Positions 7,660 through 17,077 are shown, counted from the stretch's first letter. The stretch: DNA of 64,000 nucleotides from Niameybacter massiliensis (GCF_001282685.1 NZ_LN875035.1:2918411-2982410), one strand, 5' to 3'. The notes: generated from the sequence alone by a model not told the origin. Numbers and translations are program-made.

Positions 7660-9452
7660 TGCTCCATCAGGCGTACTCTATCGCCTGACTTAATTGGTTT
7701 ATTCGACTTGATAATAATATTATCTTGTGGACTAAATGCCCCTTCTACAGCTACAGAACTTTCATTACTCTCTTTTTTCATCACATTAACTCTTTCTGCA
7801 ACCATTTCTTCTCCCAAAGTTGTTACCTTTTTCTTTGCCACAAGTACATAATAGCTTCCATTATCTTCTTTTAATGCTTCTACTGGCACGATCGAATTAT
7901 ATTGTTCCGATTGATTTGTTACTTCAAATGATGCATTCATACCTGGAATGCCTTCTGGTACAGAAATACTTATTTTTTTCTTACTTCCACCTTCACCTTG
8001 GACATATGAAATATTTTCTACTATTGTATTTTCTAACGGTCTTTTTTCGCCTTCAAGGGTTACAATAACCTGATCCCCTACTTGTATGCCTTCACTTTTT
8101 TCCTGACTAAGTTCTACCTCTAGTACATACTTACTATCATCACCTATAAATGTAACTAATTCACCACCAGTAGTTACTTGACCTTTTTCAACTTTAATTT
8201 CTTTAATCATTCCATCTGCTGGTGCTACAAGCTTACCGCCTTCTGCTATAATCTTTTGAATACGGCTAATTTCCTTTTCTTTAGCTGCAATATCCACTTG
8301 CATAAGTTGCTTTTCTATTGCTTGTTTTTGCTCAGATTGTTGCTCTTCTAAATCCATATTATTTTCTTTTTGTACTGCCAATTCTACTTCTTTTTTAGCC
8401 GACTCTATTTGTCTATCTAGATCTTTAATAAGCTCTTCTTGTTCTATAATAAGGTCTTCTTGTAAACGTTTCTGTTCTTCTACTACACGCTCCGCTGCTT
8501 TTACTTTTTCTTCTTCTTGTTTTAAAAGTTCTTGGTCAACTTCGCCATTTTCCAGTTGAATCACTTTGTCTTTAGCTTTTTTAAATTTTTCTTCTGCTTC
8601 TTTTACATTTCTATCCCAATCTGACTTTGTAATGTTATATTCCATTTGGGCACGGTCTACAGCTTGCTGAGCACTGGTAATATCCACACCTTGGCCTGCT
8701 GTCATCCAGAAGTTTTCTTTGGCTTCATTTAAAACCTGTTCTGATCTTTTAAGTGCTTTATCTCTTTCATACTTTTGATTTTCTAAATGGCGCTTAGCTT
8801 CATCTTCTTCTTCACGCGCCTTCTTAAGCTGCTCTTCCAAATTACTTCCTTTAAAAGCTTCTAAATCTTTCTTTGCACTAAGCAAATCTTCTTCTGCTTG
8901 TTTAATTTTCTGTTCACCTCTACTGATTTTAACTTTCCCCTTCTCAGTAGCATTTAACTTTTCTTCCTCAAGCTTTGTAACTTTGTTATTCGCCTCTTCA
9001 AGAGGTGAAAGTACTGTACTATAATCTTCATTTAACCCTAATTGTTGTAATCTTAATTTTAGTTTTGCTAAATCATCCTGAGACATCTCTAACTTTTCTT
9101 GTAACTCTTTTGCATCTAGTTCTAAGATAGGCTCACCTTTTTTAATACGGTCATCTACTTCTACAAAGATGTCTTTTACTTTAAGCCCACTGCTTGCTTC
9201 CATACTCTCTTCATCTTTTGCTTTTAATACACCATTTCCTTGTATTTTGTGTTCAATACGCCCTCCCTTTGGGAGTGCAATTGTAACTTGTGGTGTTGTT
9301 AGTGCATTCGCTGTTCTTGACAGTCCTGTCAAAGTGACCATAATAATCAGAAATCCTGCTAGACCTTTGATTGCCACTTGTTTTACTTTATCTCTATCCT
9401 CTTTTGGCGAGGGTAATTGTCTTTGAAGTTGCTGCTTTAATTCTATTTTCAT
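7656..9452 (-). CDS. HlyD-family membrane fusion/adaptor protein
   Basis: The 598-residue protein has an N-terminal membrane anchor (about 30-50), a lipoyl-like half (GNGVLKAKDEESMEASSG), a very long charged coiled coil (about 110-390, rich in KAEE and QEEEK runs), the second lipoyl half (VAPADGMIKEIKVEKGQV) and a beta-barrel region. This is the HlyD/MacA/AcrA adaptor layout, with an unusually long hairpin. The ATG at 9452 has AAAGG eight bases upstream and is preferred over a GTG at 9473. It follows the MalG-type permease gene and overlaps the MacB-like gene, suggesting one complex. Confidence 0.85.
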   Translation of the reverse strand: MKIELKQQLQRQLPSPKEDRDKVKQVAIKGLAGFLIIMVTLTGLSRTANALTTPQVTIALPKGGRIEHKIQGNGVLKAKDEESMEASSGLKVKDIFVEVDDRIKKGEPILELDAKELQEKLEMSQDDLAKLKLRLQQLGLNEDYSTVLSPLEEANNKVTKLEEEKLNATEKGKVKISRGEQKIKQAEEDLLSAKKDLEAFKGSNLEEQLKKAREEEDEAKRHLENQKYERDKALKRSEQVLNEAKENFWMTAGQGVDITSAQQAVDRAQMEYNITKSDWDRNVKEAEEKFKKAKDKVIQLENGEVDQELLKQEEEKVKAAERVVEEQKRLQEDLIIEQEELIKDLDRQIESAKKEVELAVQKENNMDLEEQQSEQKQAIEKQLMQVDIAAKEKEISRIQKIIAEGGKLVAPADGMIKEIKVEKGQVTTGGELVTFIGDDSKYVLEVELSQEKSEGIQVGDQVIVTLEGEKRPLENTIVENISYVQGEGGSKKKISISVPEGIPGMNASFEVTNQSEQYNSIVPVEALKEDNGSYYVLVAKKKVTTLGEEMVAERVNVMKKESNESSVAVEGAFSPQDNIIIKSNKPIKSGDRVRLMEQ

Positions 9453-9474
9453 CACGCTTACCTTTCTTGCCACT

Positions 9475-10314
9475 CTACTCTTTTAAACCTGCAACTCGAA
9501 TGCCTGCTTCTAAATCATTTTGTCCCCATAAGAAGACAAGAAGAGCTGGTATAAGCATAATAACTGAAGCAACAATAGATACACCTAACTTATCTATTGC
9601 TATATTAGGCAGATATAAAGATAGTGGCCATAATGATTTATTTTGTAAAAATGTTAAAGGCTGTTCTATCATATTCCAGTACTCTAAAAAGCCTAACACA
9701 AGTGCTGATACAATTCCTGGTGCTCCAAGGGGTAACCCTATGTATAAGAACGTTTTAAAATGTCCTGCCCCATCTATTTGAATAGCTTCTATCATAGCTT
9801 CTGGGATAGATTTAAAAAATCGATACATAATGAATACTGGAAAAGTGGAAAAGATAGCAGGCAAAATAATCGCAAGCCTTGTATCTAAAAGTTGTAACTT
9901 ATCTAATACTAAATAGTTAGGTACCATCGTTACCTGAAATGGCATTAGCATTAAGGCTATGTACATTGTAAAAATCGTTTTCTTAAAAGGAAATCTAAAC
10001 CTTGCAAACGCCCATGCCGCCGGCATACCAAAACATACTTGCCCAATAAGAATAGGTACTACAATTTTAACTGAGTTCCAAAACATAGCAAAAAACTCTG
10101 GTGAATCTAACAATAGCTCAACATAAGGCATAAGCGTTGGATACTTAGGGATAAGAGGCCAGTTAGCAAGGCCAGATTTTCCAGCAAGTACTGGTCCAAA
10201 TCCTGCCCTTATTTCATCTAGTGGCATAAAAGACCCACTAAAAAGCATCCACAAAGGTAACCATACAATGAGGGCCAGTATACTTACAAATGCAATCGGT
10301 ATATACTTTTTCAT
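9475..10314 (-). CDS. Carbohydrate ABC transporter permease, MalG type
   Basis: This 279-residue protein has six membrane segments and the EAA loop IEAIQIDGAGHFKTFLYIGLP, which contacts the ATPase. It belongs to the CUT1 sugar permease family. Its ATG overlaps the stop of the preceding permease (ATGA). In CUT1 systems the ATPase is often encoded elsewhere (MsmX-type), and none is present here. Confidence 0.9.
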   Translation of the reverse strand: MKKYIPIAFVSILALIVWLPLWMLFSGSFMPLDEIRAGFGPVLAGKSGLANWPLIPKYPTLMPYVELLLDSPEFFAMFWNSVKIVVPILIGQVCFGMPAAWAFARFRFPFKKTIFTMYIALMLMPFQVTMVPNYLVLDKLQLLDTRLAIILPAIFSTFPVFIMYRFFKSIPEAMIEAIQIDGAGHFKTFLYIGLPLGAPGIVSALVLGFLEYWNMIEQPLTFLQNKSLWPLSLYLPNIAIDKLGVSIVASVIMLIPALLVFLWGQNDLEAGIRVAGLKE

Positions 10315-11228
10315 CCTTCCTCATCCTCCGCCCATGTTTTTTGCAAGATTAAAATTAATATAAAGATTACAAGAGATACAATTGTTGCTGCTGCTGATAA
10401 CTTATCAATATCAAGGGATACAAACCAGTTATTAAACAGATGCTGTAACATATACATACTGTCATGAGGGTAGTCCCCTGCGATCAAATAGGCTTCTCTA
10501 AATACTTTAAAGGAATTAAGTAATGAAAGCACAACAATTGTAAATAAGGTTGGTAAAAGCTGAGGAATTGTAATCTTAGTAAATTGCTGCCATCCATTTG
10601 CCCCATCTACCCTAGCTGCTTCATATATAGCAGGTGATATAGTGCTAAGCCCTGCTAACCATAGCACCATATCATACCCTATATTACGCCACAAATAACT
10701 TAATATTAAAATCCAAAAAGCCCAGTCACTTTTCATCCAGTCTACACTTTGTCCTCCAAGTGCTAGAATGCCTTTACTTAATAATCCATTTTGATGAAAT
10801 AGAACTTGCCATAGTAGTACAACTGAAGCCACTGGGATTGCCATTGGTAAAAGAAAAGTCATTTTAAAGACTTTAGCACTTTTATTTAGCTTGTTAATAA
10901 GAAGTGCTAAGCCTAGAGAAGTAATGACGAGTACTGGAATACAAATGGCTATAAACTTCAAAGTATTCCCTGACGCTAGCTTAAAAGCTTCATTTTGAAA
11001 TATAGTGCTATAGTTTTTAAGCCCAACGAATTTACCACTCATTGCTCCAAAAAAAGACCTTCTAATAACATCCATGAAAGGAAGCATAATAAAAATCATA
11101 ACCCCTAATAAGCTAGGTAATAAGAAGCAAAATGCAACCTTCCACTCATTCTTTTTTTTATTCTGCCAAATAGGCTCTTGTACGTTTTGCAACTGCACTT
11201 GCAGCTTCTTCGGCTGTTTTCTCACCAT
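10311..11228 (-). CDS. Carbohydrate ABC transporter permease, MalF type
   Basis: The 305-residue protein has six membrane segments after a basic cytoplasmic N-terminus, and the EAA motif YEAARVDGANGWQQFTKITIP. It pairs with the MalG-type permease just downstream. The ATG at 11228 is supported by AAAGGA seven bases upstream, although this places the first 24 codons inside the 3' end of the binding-protein gene, in another frame. No later in-frame ATG precedes the first membrane segment. Confidence 0.9.
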   Translation of the reverse strand: MVRKQPKKLQVQLQNVQEPIWQNKKKNEWKVAFCFLLPSLLGVMIFIMLPFMDVIRRSFFGAMSGKFVGLKNYSTIFQNEAFKLASGNTLKFIAICIPVLVITSLGLALLINKLNKSAKVFKMTFLLPMAIPVASVVLLWQVLFHQNGLLSKGILALGGQSVDWMKSDWAFWILILSYLWRNIGYDMVLWLAGLSTISPAIYEAARVDGANGWQQFTKITIPQLLPTLFTIVVLSLLNSFKVFREAYLIAGDYPHDSMYMLQHLFNNWFVSLDIDKLSAAATIVSLVIFILILILQKTWAEDEEG

Positions 11229-13320
11229 TAAAGTATCCTTTCGTTTCTTGTATAATTAAATTTAATAACACTTCATCTTTTACTACTGGTATAGTAGCTT
11301 TTTCTGCAAGTTCCTTCACTTTTGAATAAACTTCTTGTGTTACCTCTATCATTGCAATTGGTTTTTCAAAGCTTACTGGATACGATATAAAGTTTTGTTC
11401 TGGGTTTAATACAGCTTGCTCTTCAAAAGTTTGTTTATGAACAGGTAATCCATCTCCTAGATTTACACTTTGTACTTCTTTTGACATTGCTAATTGAACA
11501 ATCTCTCTTGCAATATCTTGATATTTACTATTTGCATTAATTCCAATAATACCTCTAGGCTCAAATGTACTTTCTTCACCTGCAAATATTAAGTCAAAAT
11601 CTCCATCTCCTTGTTGAGTGATCGCAGAATATTGATAATTTAGGCCATCAAAACCAGAAATATTTTCTAAATGAAGTTCTGTATCCTTACTAGCCATATA
11701 CTCTGTTGAAAGGAAGTTCCAAGCTATCTCATCTTGTTCTCCCATGTTATCTACCTGAGTTAATTCTTTTATAGCTTCTAAGAAAGTTATGAATTCTGCC
11801 TCTTTAATTTGTCCTTTTTCATCAATCCAAGTATGAGCTGTTGGGCCATATAGAAGATTCATAAGTTTTTCAGGTGACATCTTATAAAATACTTCTTTGT
11901 CTGGGTTAGACTTCGCCCATGAAGCAAGGTCCTCTATACCTTTAATATTTTCTATAATAGCTTTATTTCCCCACATTGTTGGAAGTGAAAATCTAAGAGG
12001 TAATGTATAGATAGAATTCTCCTCTTGAAAAGCACCAACAATATTTGGTAACCATTCTCCTTGTTCAATTTTCTCTTTTGCCCAATTACTCATATCTAAC
12101 AATACACCTTTTTCAATATAAGATTGTACTGGTAGACCATCTAAAAGTAATAAGTCCGGTCCTTTTCCTGCTAATAATTGTGTGTTAAGGGTACGTATAG
12201 CATCTGCTTTTGTCATACTTCCCCCTTCTTCAACCCCTACTTGAATATTAATAAATACACCAGGATTTTGACGTTGATACGTTGCTATTGCTTGTCGCAT
12301 GGTTACATTATCTTCTAGCATATAGAGGTTTACTTCTGTAGTTGGCTTAGTTGGTGTATTTGGATCAAAACGATAATGGCTCAGTTGATATCCCATATCT
12401 CTATCATAGAAGAGGACTAAAAACTCTTCATCACCTTTAACCATTCCATTTTCTATATATAGTGAAGGCATTCCAAAAGAACTAAGTTGTCCTTCAATAA
12501 TTTGTTCCCATACACTTCCGCCTTTTGCAAGTCTGCTCACCCCTTCTTCATTGATGAGATAAGCATTTCCATCTGAACTCACTTCTAATTTGCTTCCCCA
12601 TAATGAACCTTCACATGGAATAAATGTTTTCTCCTTGGCTGTTTCTAAGTCAAAAGTAACTAGCCCACCTCTTAAGGTATCTAATAACATGACTTCATCT
12701 TGATTAAAGCCAAATTCACGGTCCATTCCTGTACTTAAGTATTCTTTAATCACTGCTCCTGTTGTACTATCTAAGACTACAACGCCGTTATACTGTAACC
12801 CTACGGCAATGTTACCATCAGGTAAAGCTTTTATCCCTGTTACAGAATACGCTAAATCATTTGTATCATAGGGTACTTCTTCTAATGCTTCATTATTTAC
12901 TACTTTTGCTATATGTATCTTGTAATCATCATCAAAATAGGATACATAGATAGTGCTTTTACCATCATGAGCAATTTGTATCCCCATATTATTCTCTTCT
13001 ACTAATTTTTCAAACCACTTAGCTTCTTCTTTCACCCATTCTTTACCATCTTTTGATGTATAAGTAACCCCTTTATTATTGGCAGTATATCCATATACTT
13101 GAATACGTTCATCTTCTAAAACTTGATAATGTACTAAGCTTTTTAGATCCTTTGGAAGTTCTATATTTTCTTCTATATAACGACCCATAGGTGTATCCTT
13201 AGAATCTTGATTGGTTGTATTTACTTCACTTTTTATTTCTTGATTGCTACATGCAGTTACTGACATCATTGTTGTTACTATAAGTAAACTTGCCATTAAT
13301 CTATAAATATGTTTTTTCAT
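11158..13320 (-). CDS. Solute-binding lipoprotein with N-terminal propeller-like domain
   Basis: The 720-residue lipoprotein has a signal peptide ending in VTAC with Cys24 as the likely lipidated residue. Residues about 35-320 look like beta-propeller repeats (for example YTSKDGKEWVKE, VVVLDSTTGAVIKEYL, MLLDTLRGGLVTFDLETA). From about 325 a type-1 sugar-binding domain follows (TMRQAIATYQRQNPG, GKGPDLLLLDG, YTLPLRFSLP). Usual binding proteins have about 430 residues, so this is a fusion. GAGGAG before the ATG at 13320 decides the start; an ATG eight codons earlier has none. It is first in the operon feeding the two permeases. Confidence 0.87.
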   Translation of the reverse strand: MKKHIYRLMASLLIVTTMMSVTACSNQEIKSEVNTTNQDSKDTPMGRYIEENIELPKDLKSLVHYQVLEDERIQVYGYTANNKGVTYTSKDGKEWVKEEAKWFEKLVEENNMGIQIAHDGKSTIYVSYFDDDYKIHIAKVVNNEALEEVPYDTNDLAYSVTGIKALPDGNIAVGLQYNGVVVLDSTTGAVIKEYLSTGMDREFGFNQDEVMLLDTLRGGLVTFDLETAKEKTFIPCEGSLWGSKLEVSSDGNAYLINEEGVSRLAKGGSVWEQIIEGQLSSFGMPSLYIENGMVKGDEEFLVLFYDRDMGYQLSHYRFDPNTPTKPTTEVNLYMLEDNVTMRQAIATYQRQNPGVFINIQVGVEEGGSMTKADAIRTLNTQLLAGKGPDLLLLDGLPVQSYIEKGVLLDMSNWAKEKIEQGEWLPNIVGAFQEENSIYTLPLRFSLPTMWGNKAIIENIKGIEDLASWAKSNPDKEVFYKMSPEKLMNLLYGPTAHTWIDEKGQIKEAEFITFLEAIKELTQVDNMGEQDEIAWNFLSTEYMASKDTELHLENISGFDGLNYQYSAITQQGDGDFDLIFAGEESTFEPRGIIGINANSKYQDIAREIVQLAMSKEVQSVNLGDGLPVHKQTFEEQAVLNPEQNFISYPVSFEKPIAMIEVTQEVYSKVKELAEKATIPVVKDEVLLNLIIQETKGYFNGEKTAEEAASAVAKRTRAYLAE

Positions 13321-13366
13321 TTTTGTTCTCCTCTTCGATTTCATTAACCTTATCTTAATAGACTTA

Positions 13367-13433
13367 CCTCTAAATAACCTCTAAAACTTAAAATTTCTTT
13401 GTACTAATTTTATCCATTAAAGGATATTTAGAG
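13367..13433. promoter_or_regulatory. Three CTCTAAA boxes between divergent genes
   Basis: CCTCTAAATAA and CCTCTAAAACT lie head to tail at 13367-13388 with an 11-bp period, and an inverted copy TATTTAGAG is at 13425-13433. Tandem sites at one helical turn are typical for OmpR/PhoB-type regulators. The response regulator encoded next door is the natural candidate; this is inference. Confidence 0.5.
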
Positions 13434-13491
13434 ATAAATGGGTTAAAATTGAATTATAAAAAGAAGCAACTCACTATAATGGAGGAACATT

Positions 13492-14172
13492 ATGCGTATT
13501 TTACTAATTGAAGATGATCAAACTTTATGTAATACCATGGGCTTACAACTTCAAAATCAAGGCTATACTGTAGACTGCTGTTATGATGGAGAAGAAGGTT
13601 TATTCTATATCAAACAACAAGTACATGACCTTGTTATTTTAGACCGTATGCTCCCATCTTTAGATGGTATTCATATTCTTAAAGCAATGAGAATGCTACA
13701 TATTAATACACCTGTGATTATGCTCACTGCCCTCAATAGTATAGGAGATAAAGTCGTTGGTTTAGATGCTGGTGCAGATGACTACCTAGCAAAACCTTTT
13801 GCCATCGAAGAACTCCTTGCACGTATTCGTGCCCTTAGCAGACGCCCTGTGGATTGGAGTACCACTGAACAGCTTATATTTGGAGATGCTACTTTAGATG
13901 CCACCGCTCTTACACTAACAGGACCAAAAGCTGTTTGCTCTCTTTCTAAAAAAGAAGCTGAACTCTTTGAAGCCTTTTTTAAACAACCTAGGACGGCACT
14001 TCCCCGTGCTTTCTTGCTCTCTAGAGTTTGGGGACCTGATACTGAAGTAGAAGAAGGAAATTTAGATAACTATATGCATTTTCTAAGACGTAGACTACGT
14101 ACAGTAGGGTGCCATATAGAAATTAAAACCCTTCGAGGGGTTGGATATAGCTTGGAACATACCCATGCTTAA
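13492..14172 (+). CDS. OmpR-family response regulator
   Basis: The receiver domain (about 1-115) has the acidic Glu7/Asp8/Asp9, phospho-acceptor Asp51 in VILDRMLP and Lys101 in YLAKPF. A winged-helix domain (about 125-225) ends with NLDNYMHFLRRRLR and IKTLRGVGYSL. Length 226 is typical. A GGAGG-type site lies upstream of the ATG. The gene overlaps the kinase gene by eight bases and is divergent from the binding-lipoprotein operon across 171 bases containing repeated CTCTAAA boxes. Confidence 0.95.
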   Translation: MRILLIEDDQTLCNTMGLQLQNQGYTVDCCYDGEEGLFYIKQQVHDLVILDRMLPSLDGIHILKAMRMLHINTPVIMLTALNSIGDKVVGLDAGADDYLAKPFAIEELLARIRALSRRPVDWSTTEQLIFGDATLDATALTLTGPKAVCSLSKKEAELFEAFFKQPRTALPRAFLLSRVWGPDTEVEEGNLDNYMHFLRRRLRTVGCHIEIKTLRGVGYSLEHTHA

Positions 14173-15469
14173 AGGACTACGTTTTCAACTTGCTCTAATC
14201 TGTAGCACAATCACAGGTTTAATCTTATTTATCATCTGTCTTATCTCTCTACAAATTTCAGAATCTCAACTAAATAGTAGAAATCAAATAGCCTTTGAGA
14301 ATCAGCTTCAGACTATTTCTTATCAGCTTCAAACACAAAGAAATATTAAAGCTTCTTGGCTTGCTCAATTAGAGGCAGACAACAAACTTATTATTTATAT
14401 AGAAGATAATGGTCATCCCTTTTTCTTCAAAGGTGCCTGGTCTCCCTCTACACCTCGTCATGACCTTCTTCAACAAGCTCATAAAGATGCACTAGAAATT
14501 CATGGTTTTGATAAAGATGTACCTGCGACTTCAACCTTATCTATTGATAAGATATTTTTTAGAATTCAAGGTGATACGAATGACTCCTACCGTGTAGGTA
14601 TTGCACGTATCCCTTCTTCTGTAGGCAGCTATACGCTTACACTCCTTCAAGACCTTTCAACTGAAAAAGCGACGATTATTGAAACCCGTATCCTGTTTAT
14701 TTTGATTAGCTTTACTGGTATTTTGCTTCTTAGTTTATTTAGTTATTGGTTTGCTGGACGAGCTATTATCCCTATTGAAGAAAATCAACGTAAGCAAGTT
14801 CAGTTTATTGCCGCTGCTTCACATGAGCTTAAAACGCCTCTTGCAGTAATAAGAAGTAGTAATGCTCTCATTCAAAGTCAAAACCACCAAGAAGCACAAC
14901 TCTTTACTTCTCAAATTGAAAGAGAATGTACAAGGCTCACACGTCTTATTAATGACTTACTTCTTCTTGCAACAGCAGATGCACACACTTGGTCTATTCA
15001 TAAGGAACCTGTTGATTTAGATACACTTCTGATAGACCTCTTAGATACATTCTTACCTCTTGCGGCGCAAAAACAACAGCATCTTACTCTTCATCTTCCT
15101 GATGAGATGCTTCCACCTATTCCATGTGACCAAGAGCGTATTGAACAAATCATTACTATCCTAATTGACAATGCCCTGCACTATGTACCAACAGGTGGTC
15201 ATATTACTATCGAGCTAAACAAAACGCCAGGGTCCTATATCATTAAAATTATGGATGATGGACCTGGCATCTCCAAAGAACATGCACCCCATATCTTTGA
15301 CCGCTTCTATAGAGTAGATGCTGCAAGAAAAGATAAAAATCACTATGGTTTAGGACTCAGTATTGCTAAAGAAATCATTCATCTTCACAATGGTTCTCTT
15401 ACCCATTCTCCTACGCCTGGTGGTGGATGTACTTTTAAAATAGAATTGCCTTATTTACCTACGAAATAA
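14165..15469 (+). CDS. Membrane sensor histidine kinase
   Basis: This 434-residue kinase has a first membrane segment (about 8-30), an extracytoplasmic sensor of about 145 residues, a second membrane segment (about 175-205), then H-box AASHELKTPL with His220, N-box IDNALHYVP, and G-boxes MDDGPGIS and YGLGLSIAKE. The ATG at 14165 inside the end of the regulator gene is preferred because the membrane segment follows directly; a TTG at 14141 is possible but poorly spaced. There is no separate HAMP signature that I can see. It forms a two-component pair with the preceding regulator. Confidence 0.92.
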   Translation: MLKGLRFQLALICSTITGLILFIICLISLQISESQLNSRNQIAFENQLQTISYQLQTQRNIKASWLAQLEADNKLIIYIEDNGHPFFFKGAWSPSTPRHDLLQQAHKDALEIHGFDKDVPATSTLSIDKIFFRIQGDTNDSYRVGIARIPSSVGSYTLTLLQDLSTEKATIIETRILFILISFTGILLLSLFSYWFAGRAIIPIEENQRKQVQFIAAASHELKTPLAVIRSSNALIQSQNHQEAQLFTSQIERECTRLTRLINDLLLLATADAHTWSIHKEPVDLDTLLIDLLDTFLPLAAQKQQHLTLHLPDEMLPPIPCDQERIEQIITILIDNALHYVPTGGHITIELNKTPGSYIIKIMDDGPGISKEHAPHIFDRFYRVDAARKDKNHYGLGLSIAKEIIHLHNGSLTHSPTPGGGCTFKIELPYLPTK

Positions 15470-15470
15470 A

Positions 15471-15511
15471 AGAAAGGTTGCAGCCCTATATCTATGGGCT
15501 ACAACCTTTCT
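15471..15511. terminator. Bidirectional terminator between convergent genes
   Basis: AGAAAGGTTG and AGCCC pair with GGGCT and CAACCTTTCT with one mismatch. T-rich tails occur in both directions, so it serves the kinase gene and the converging PP-loop ligase gene. Confidence 0.88.
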
Positions 15512-15533
15512 TCTTATTTGTCTAAAGCACTTT

Positions 15534-16214
15534 TTATCTATCTAATGCAAGTGATAAATACATATATTCACCACGGCTTGTTATTTCACCATCTTTTACA
15601 GGGATTGGCTTTTTGAATAATGGTCCATCTATGACTGTAGTATGGAACTCACCCGCTTCACCACAAGGATCTATACCACGTTCTTCTAACTCTTGCATAT
15701 ACTCTTTTGTTAGAATTCTGCCTAAATCCTCTGCTCTCATTCCTTTATTTAAATTAACTGTTACAATCTTAGTAATAAAACCTGCCTCAATAAAAGTTTT
15801 AACAACTTCTCTATGGTCCATTTCCCATAAAGGCATACCTAATCCCAGTCCTACACTTTCTGTTACACGTTCATGCCAACATTCATGTTCTGGTACATCA
15901 ATATCGCCTGTTACAAGCACTTGTGCACCTTTTTCTTTAGCTTCTTGTAGTAACTTTATGAATACTTCCTCATATCCTTCCCAACTGGCACAACCTATAT
16001 AAAGAGGTACACCAATAGCTTCTGCTTGAGCTTGTAGCATTTCCTCTGACAATCCATGAGATCTAGAACGTATTCCCTTTTCTTCCATCATAGCAATAAT
16101 ACCAATTGCTTCTCCTTGTTGCATGGCTTGATAAAGTGCTAAGGAACTATCCTTACCTCCACTATAAGAAGCAATAAACTTTTTACCTACTGCACCCTGT
16201 TTCCAATTTTTCAT
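15534..16214 (-). CDS. Dph6-like PP-loop ATP-binding ligase
   Basis: This 226-residue protein belongs to the adenine nucleotide alpha-hydrolase-like PP-loop family that includes diphthine-ammonia ligase. The PP-loop YSGGKDSS (residues 17-24) binds ATP, and the family signature DPCGEAGEFHTTVIDGPLF is present near the C-terminus. Bacteria make no diphthamide, so the substrate is unknown. Amidation of some carboxyl group is the best inference. It follows the HAD phosphatase gene by 19 bases, probably in one transcript. Confidence 0.85.
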   Translation of the reverse strand: MKNWKQGAVGKKFIASYSGGKDSSLALYQAMQQGEAIGIIAMMEEKGIRSRSHGLSEEMLQAQAEAIGVPLYIGCASWEGYEEVFIKLLQEAKEKGAQVLVTGDIDVPEHECWHERVTESVGLGLGMPLWEMDHREVVKTFIEAGFITKIVTVNLNKGMRAEDLGRILTKEYMQELEERGIDPCGEAGEFHTTVIDGPLFKKPIPVKDGEITSRGEYMYLSLALDR

Positions 16215-16233
16215 TGATAGACACTCCTATTTT

Positions 16234-17031
16234 CTAGTTATTTAAAATATATTTTTCAATCCCTATAGCTACGCCATCATTATGTACAGTATCTGTTACA
16301 GCCTTAGCATATTGCTTGACTTCATCAGTTGCATTTCCCATAGCAATACCATAGCCTACTGTTTCTAGCATCTCAATATCATTTTTTCCATCTCCAAAAC
16401 CATAACTATCTTCTACTGGAATACCTAAATATTTAAGAATTCTTAAAATTCCTGTTGCCTTTGTATTACGTCTTGGATAAAGTTCAAAAGCCTTAGCACT
16501 AATGCTATGCCAATAATCATAATCTGGATGTGCCTTGATAAAGTCTAGGCATGTTTCATAGGCTTCTTCTGTTGGACAACGCATTTCTATCTTTTGTACT
16601 TCAATTGTATCTATGTCATACTCACGTTTTACAAGTTGTGGAGATGCACCTACACCTAAATAAAAATTATAGTATTCTTCATAATCTGCTTTCATATAAG
16701 AGTAGTATTCATCTTCTAGTATGTATTCCATTCCTAGTTCTTCAAATGTTTCTACTGCTTTATTTACAAATGCTTTATCTATTTTATCTGTGAATAGTGT
16801 TTTATTATTTAATATAACTTGTGCACCATTTGCTAAAATCAGACCATCGAATCCAAAGTTCATGATTTCATCGCTTATAAAAGCATAAGGTCTACCTGTT
16901 GCAATAAATACATAATGGCCTTTGGCTTGTACTTTCTTTATTGCTTCTTTCACCTTCGGTGTTATATCCATTATTCCATCCCAGCTATTAATTAATGTTC
17001 CATCAATGTCAAAAAATATTACTTTTCTCAT
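16234..17031 (-). CDS. Cof-type HAD-IIB phosphatase
   Basis: The 265-residue protein has HAD motif I FFDIDGTLI with the nucleophile Asp, motif II in FIATGRPY, and motif IV YGFGDGKNDIEML. The cap domain between them is of the C2B (Cof/YidA) type. Such enzymes dephosphorylate sugar phosphates or cofactors, and the specific substrate cannot be read. The ATG at 17031 has GAGGAGG directly upstream; an earlier in-frame ATG at 17079 does not. An extended -10 promoter lies at 17066-17074. Confidence 0.92.
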   Translation of the reverse strand: MRKVIFFDIDGTLINSWDGIMDITPKVKEAIKKVQAKGHYVFIATGRPYAFISDEIMNFGFDGLILANGAQVILNNKTLFTDKIDKAFVNKAVETFEELGMEYILEDEYYSYMKADYEEYYNFYLGVGASPQLVKREYDIDTIEVQKIEMRCPTEEAYETCLDFIKAHPDYDYWHSISAKAFELYPRRNTKATGILRILKYLGIPVEDSYGFGDGKNDIEMLETVGYGIAMGNATDEVKQYAKAVTDTVHNDGVAIGIEKYILNN

Positions 17032-17065
17032 GTTGCCTCCTCTAATGCTGTCAGTGTCACCCCCT

Positions 17066-17074
17066 ATTATAGCA
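17066..17074 (-). promoter_or_regulatory. Extended -10 promoter of the HAD gene
   Basis: Minus-strand TGCTATAAT is a perfect extended -10 element 35-43 bases before the start codon. The -35 region is poor and lies in the upstream gene's terminator. Confidence 0.6.
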
Positions 17075-17077
17075 TAC

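Noticed and set aside
13320-13344. Earlier ATG at 13344 as start of the binding lipoprotein
   Set aside because: The eight extra codons contain the ribosome site itself (GAGGAG), and the signal peptide begins properly at 13320.
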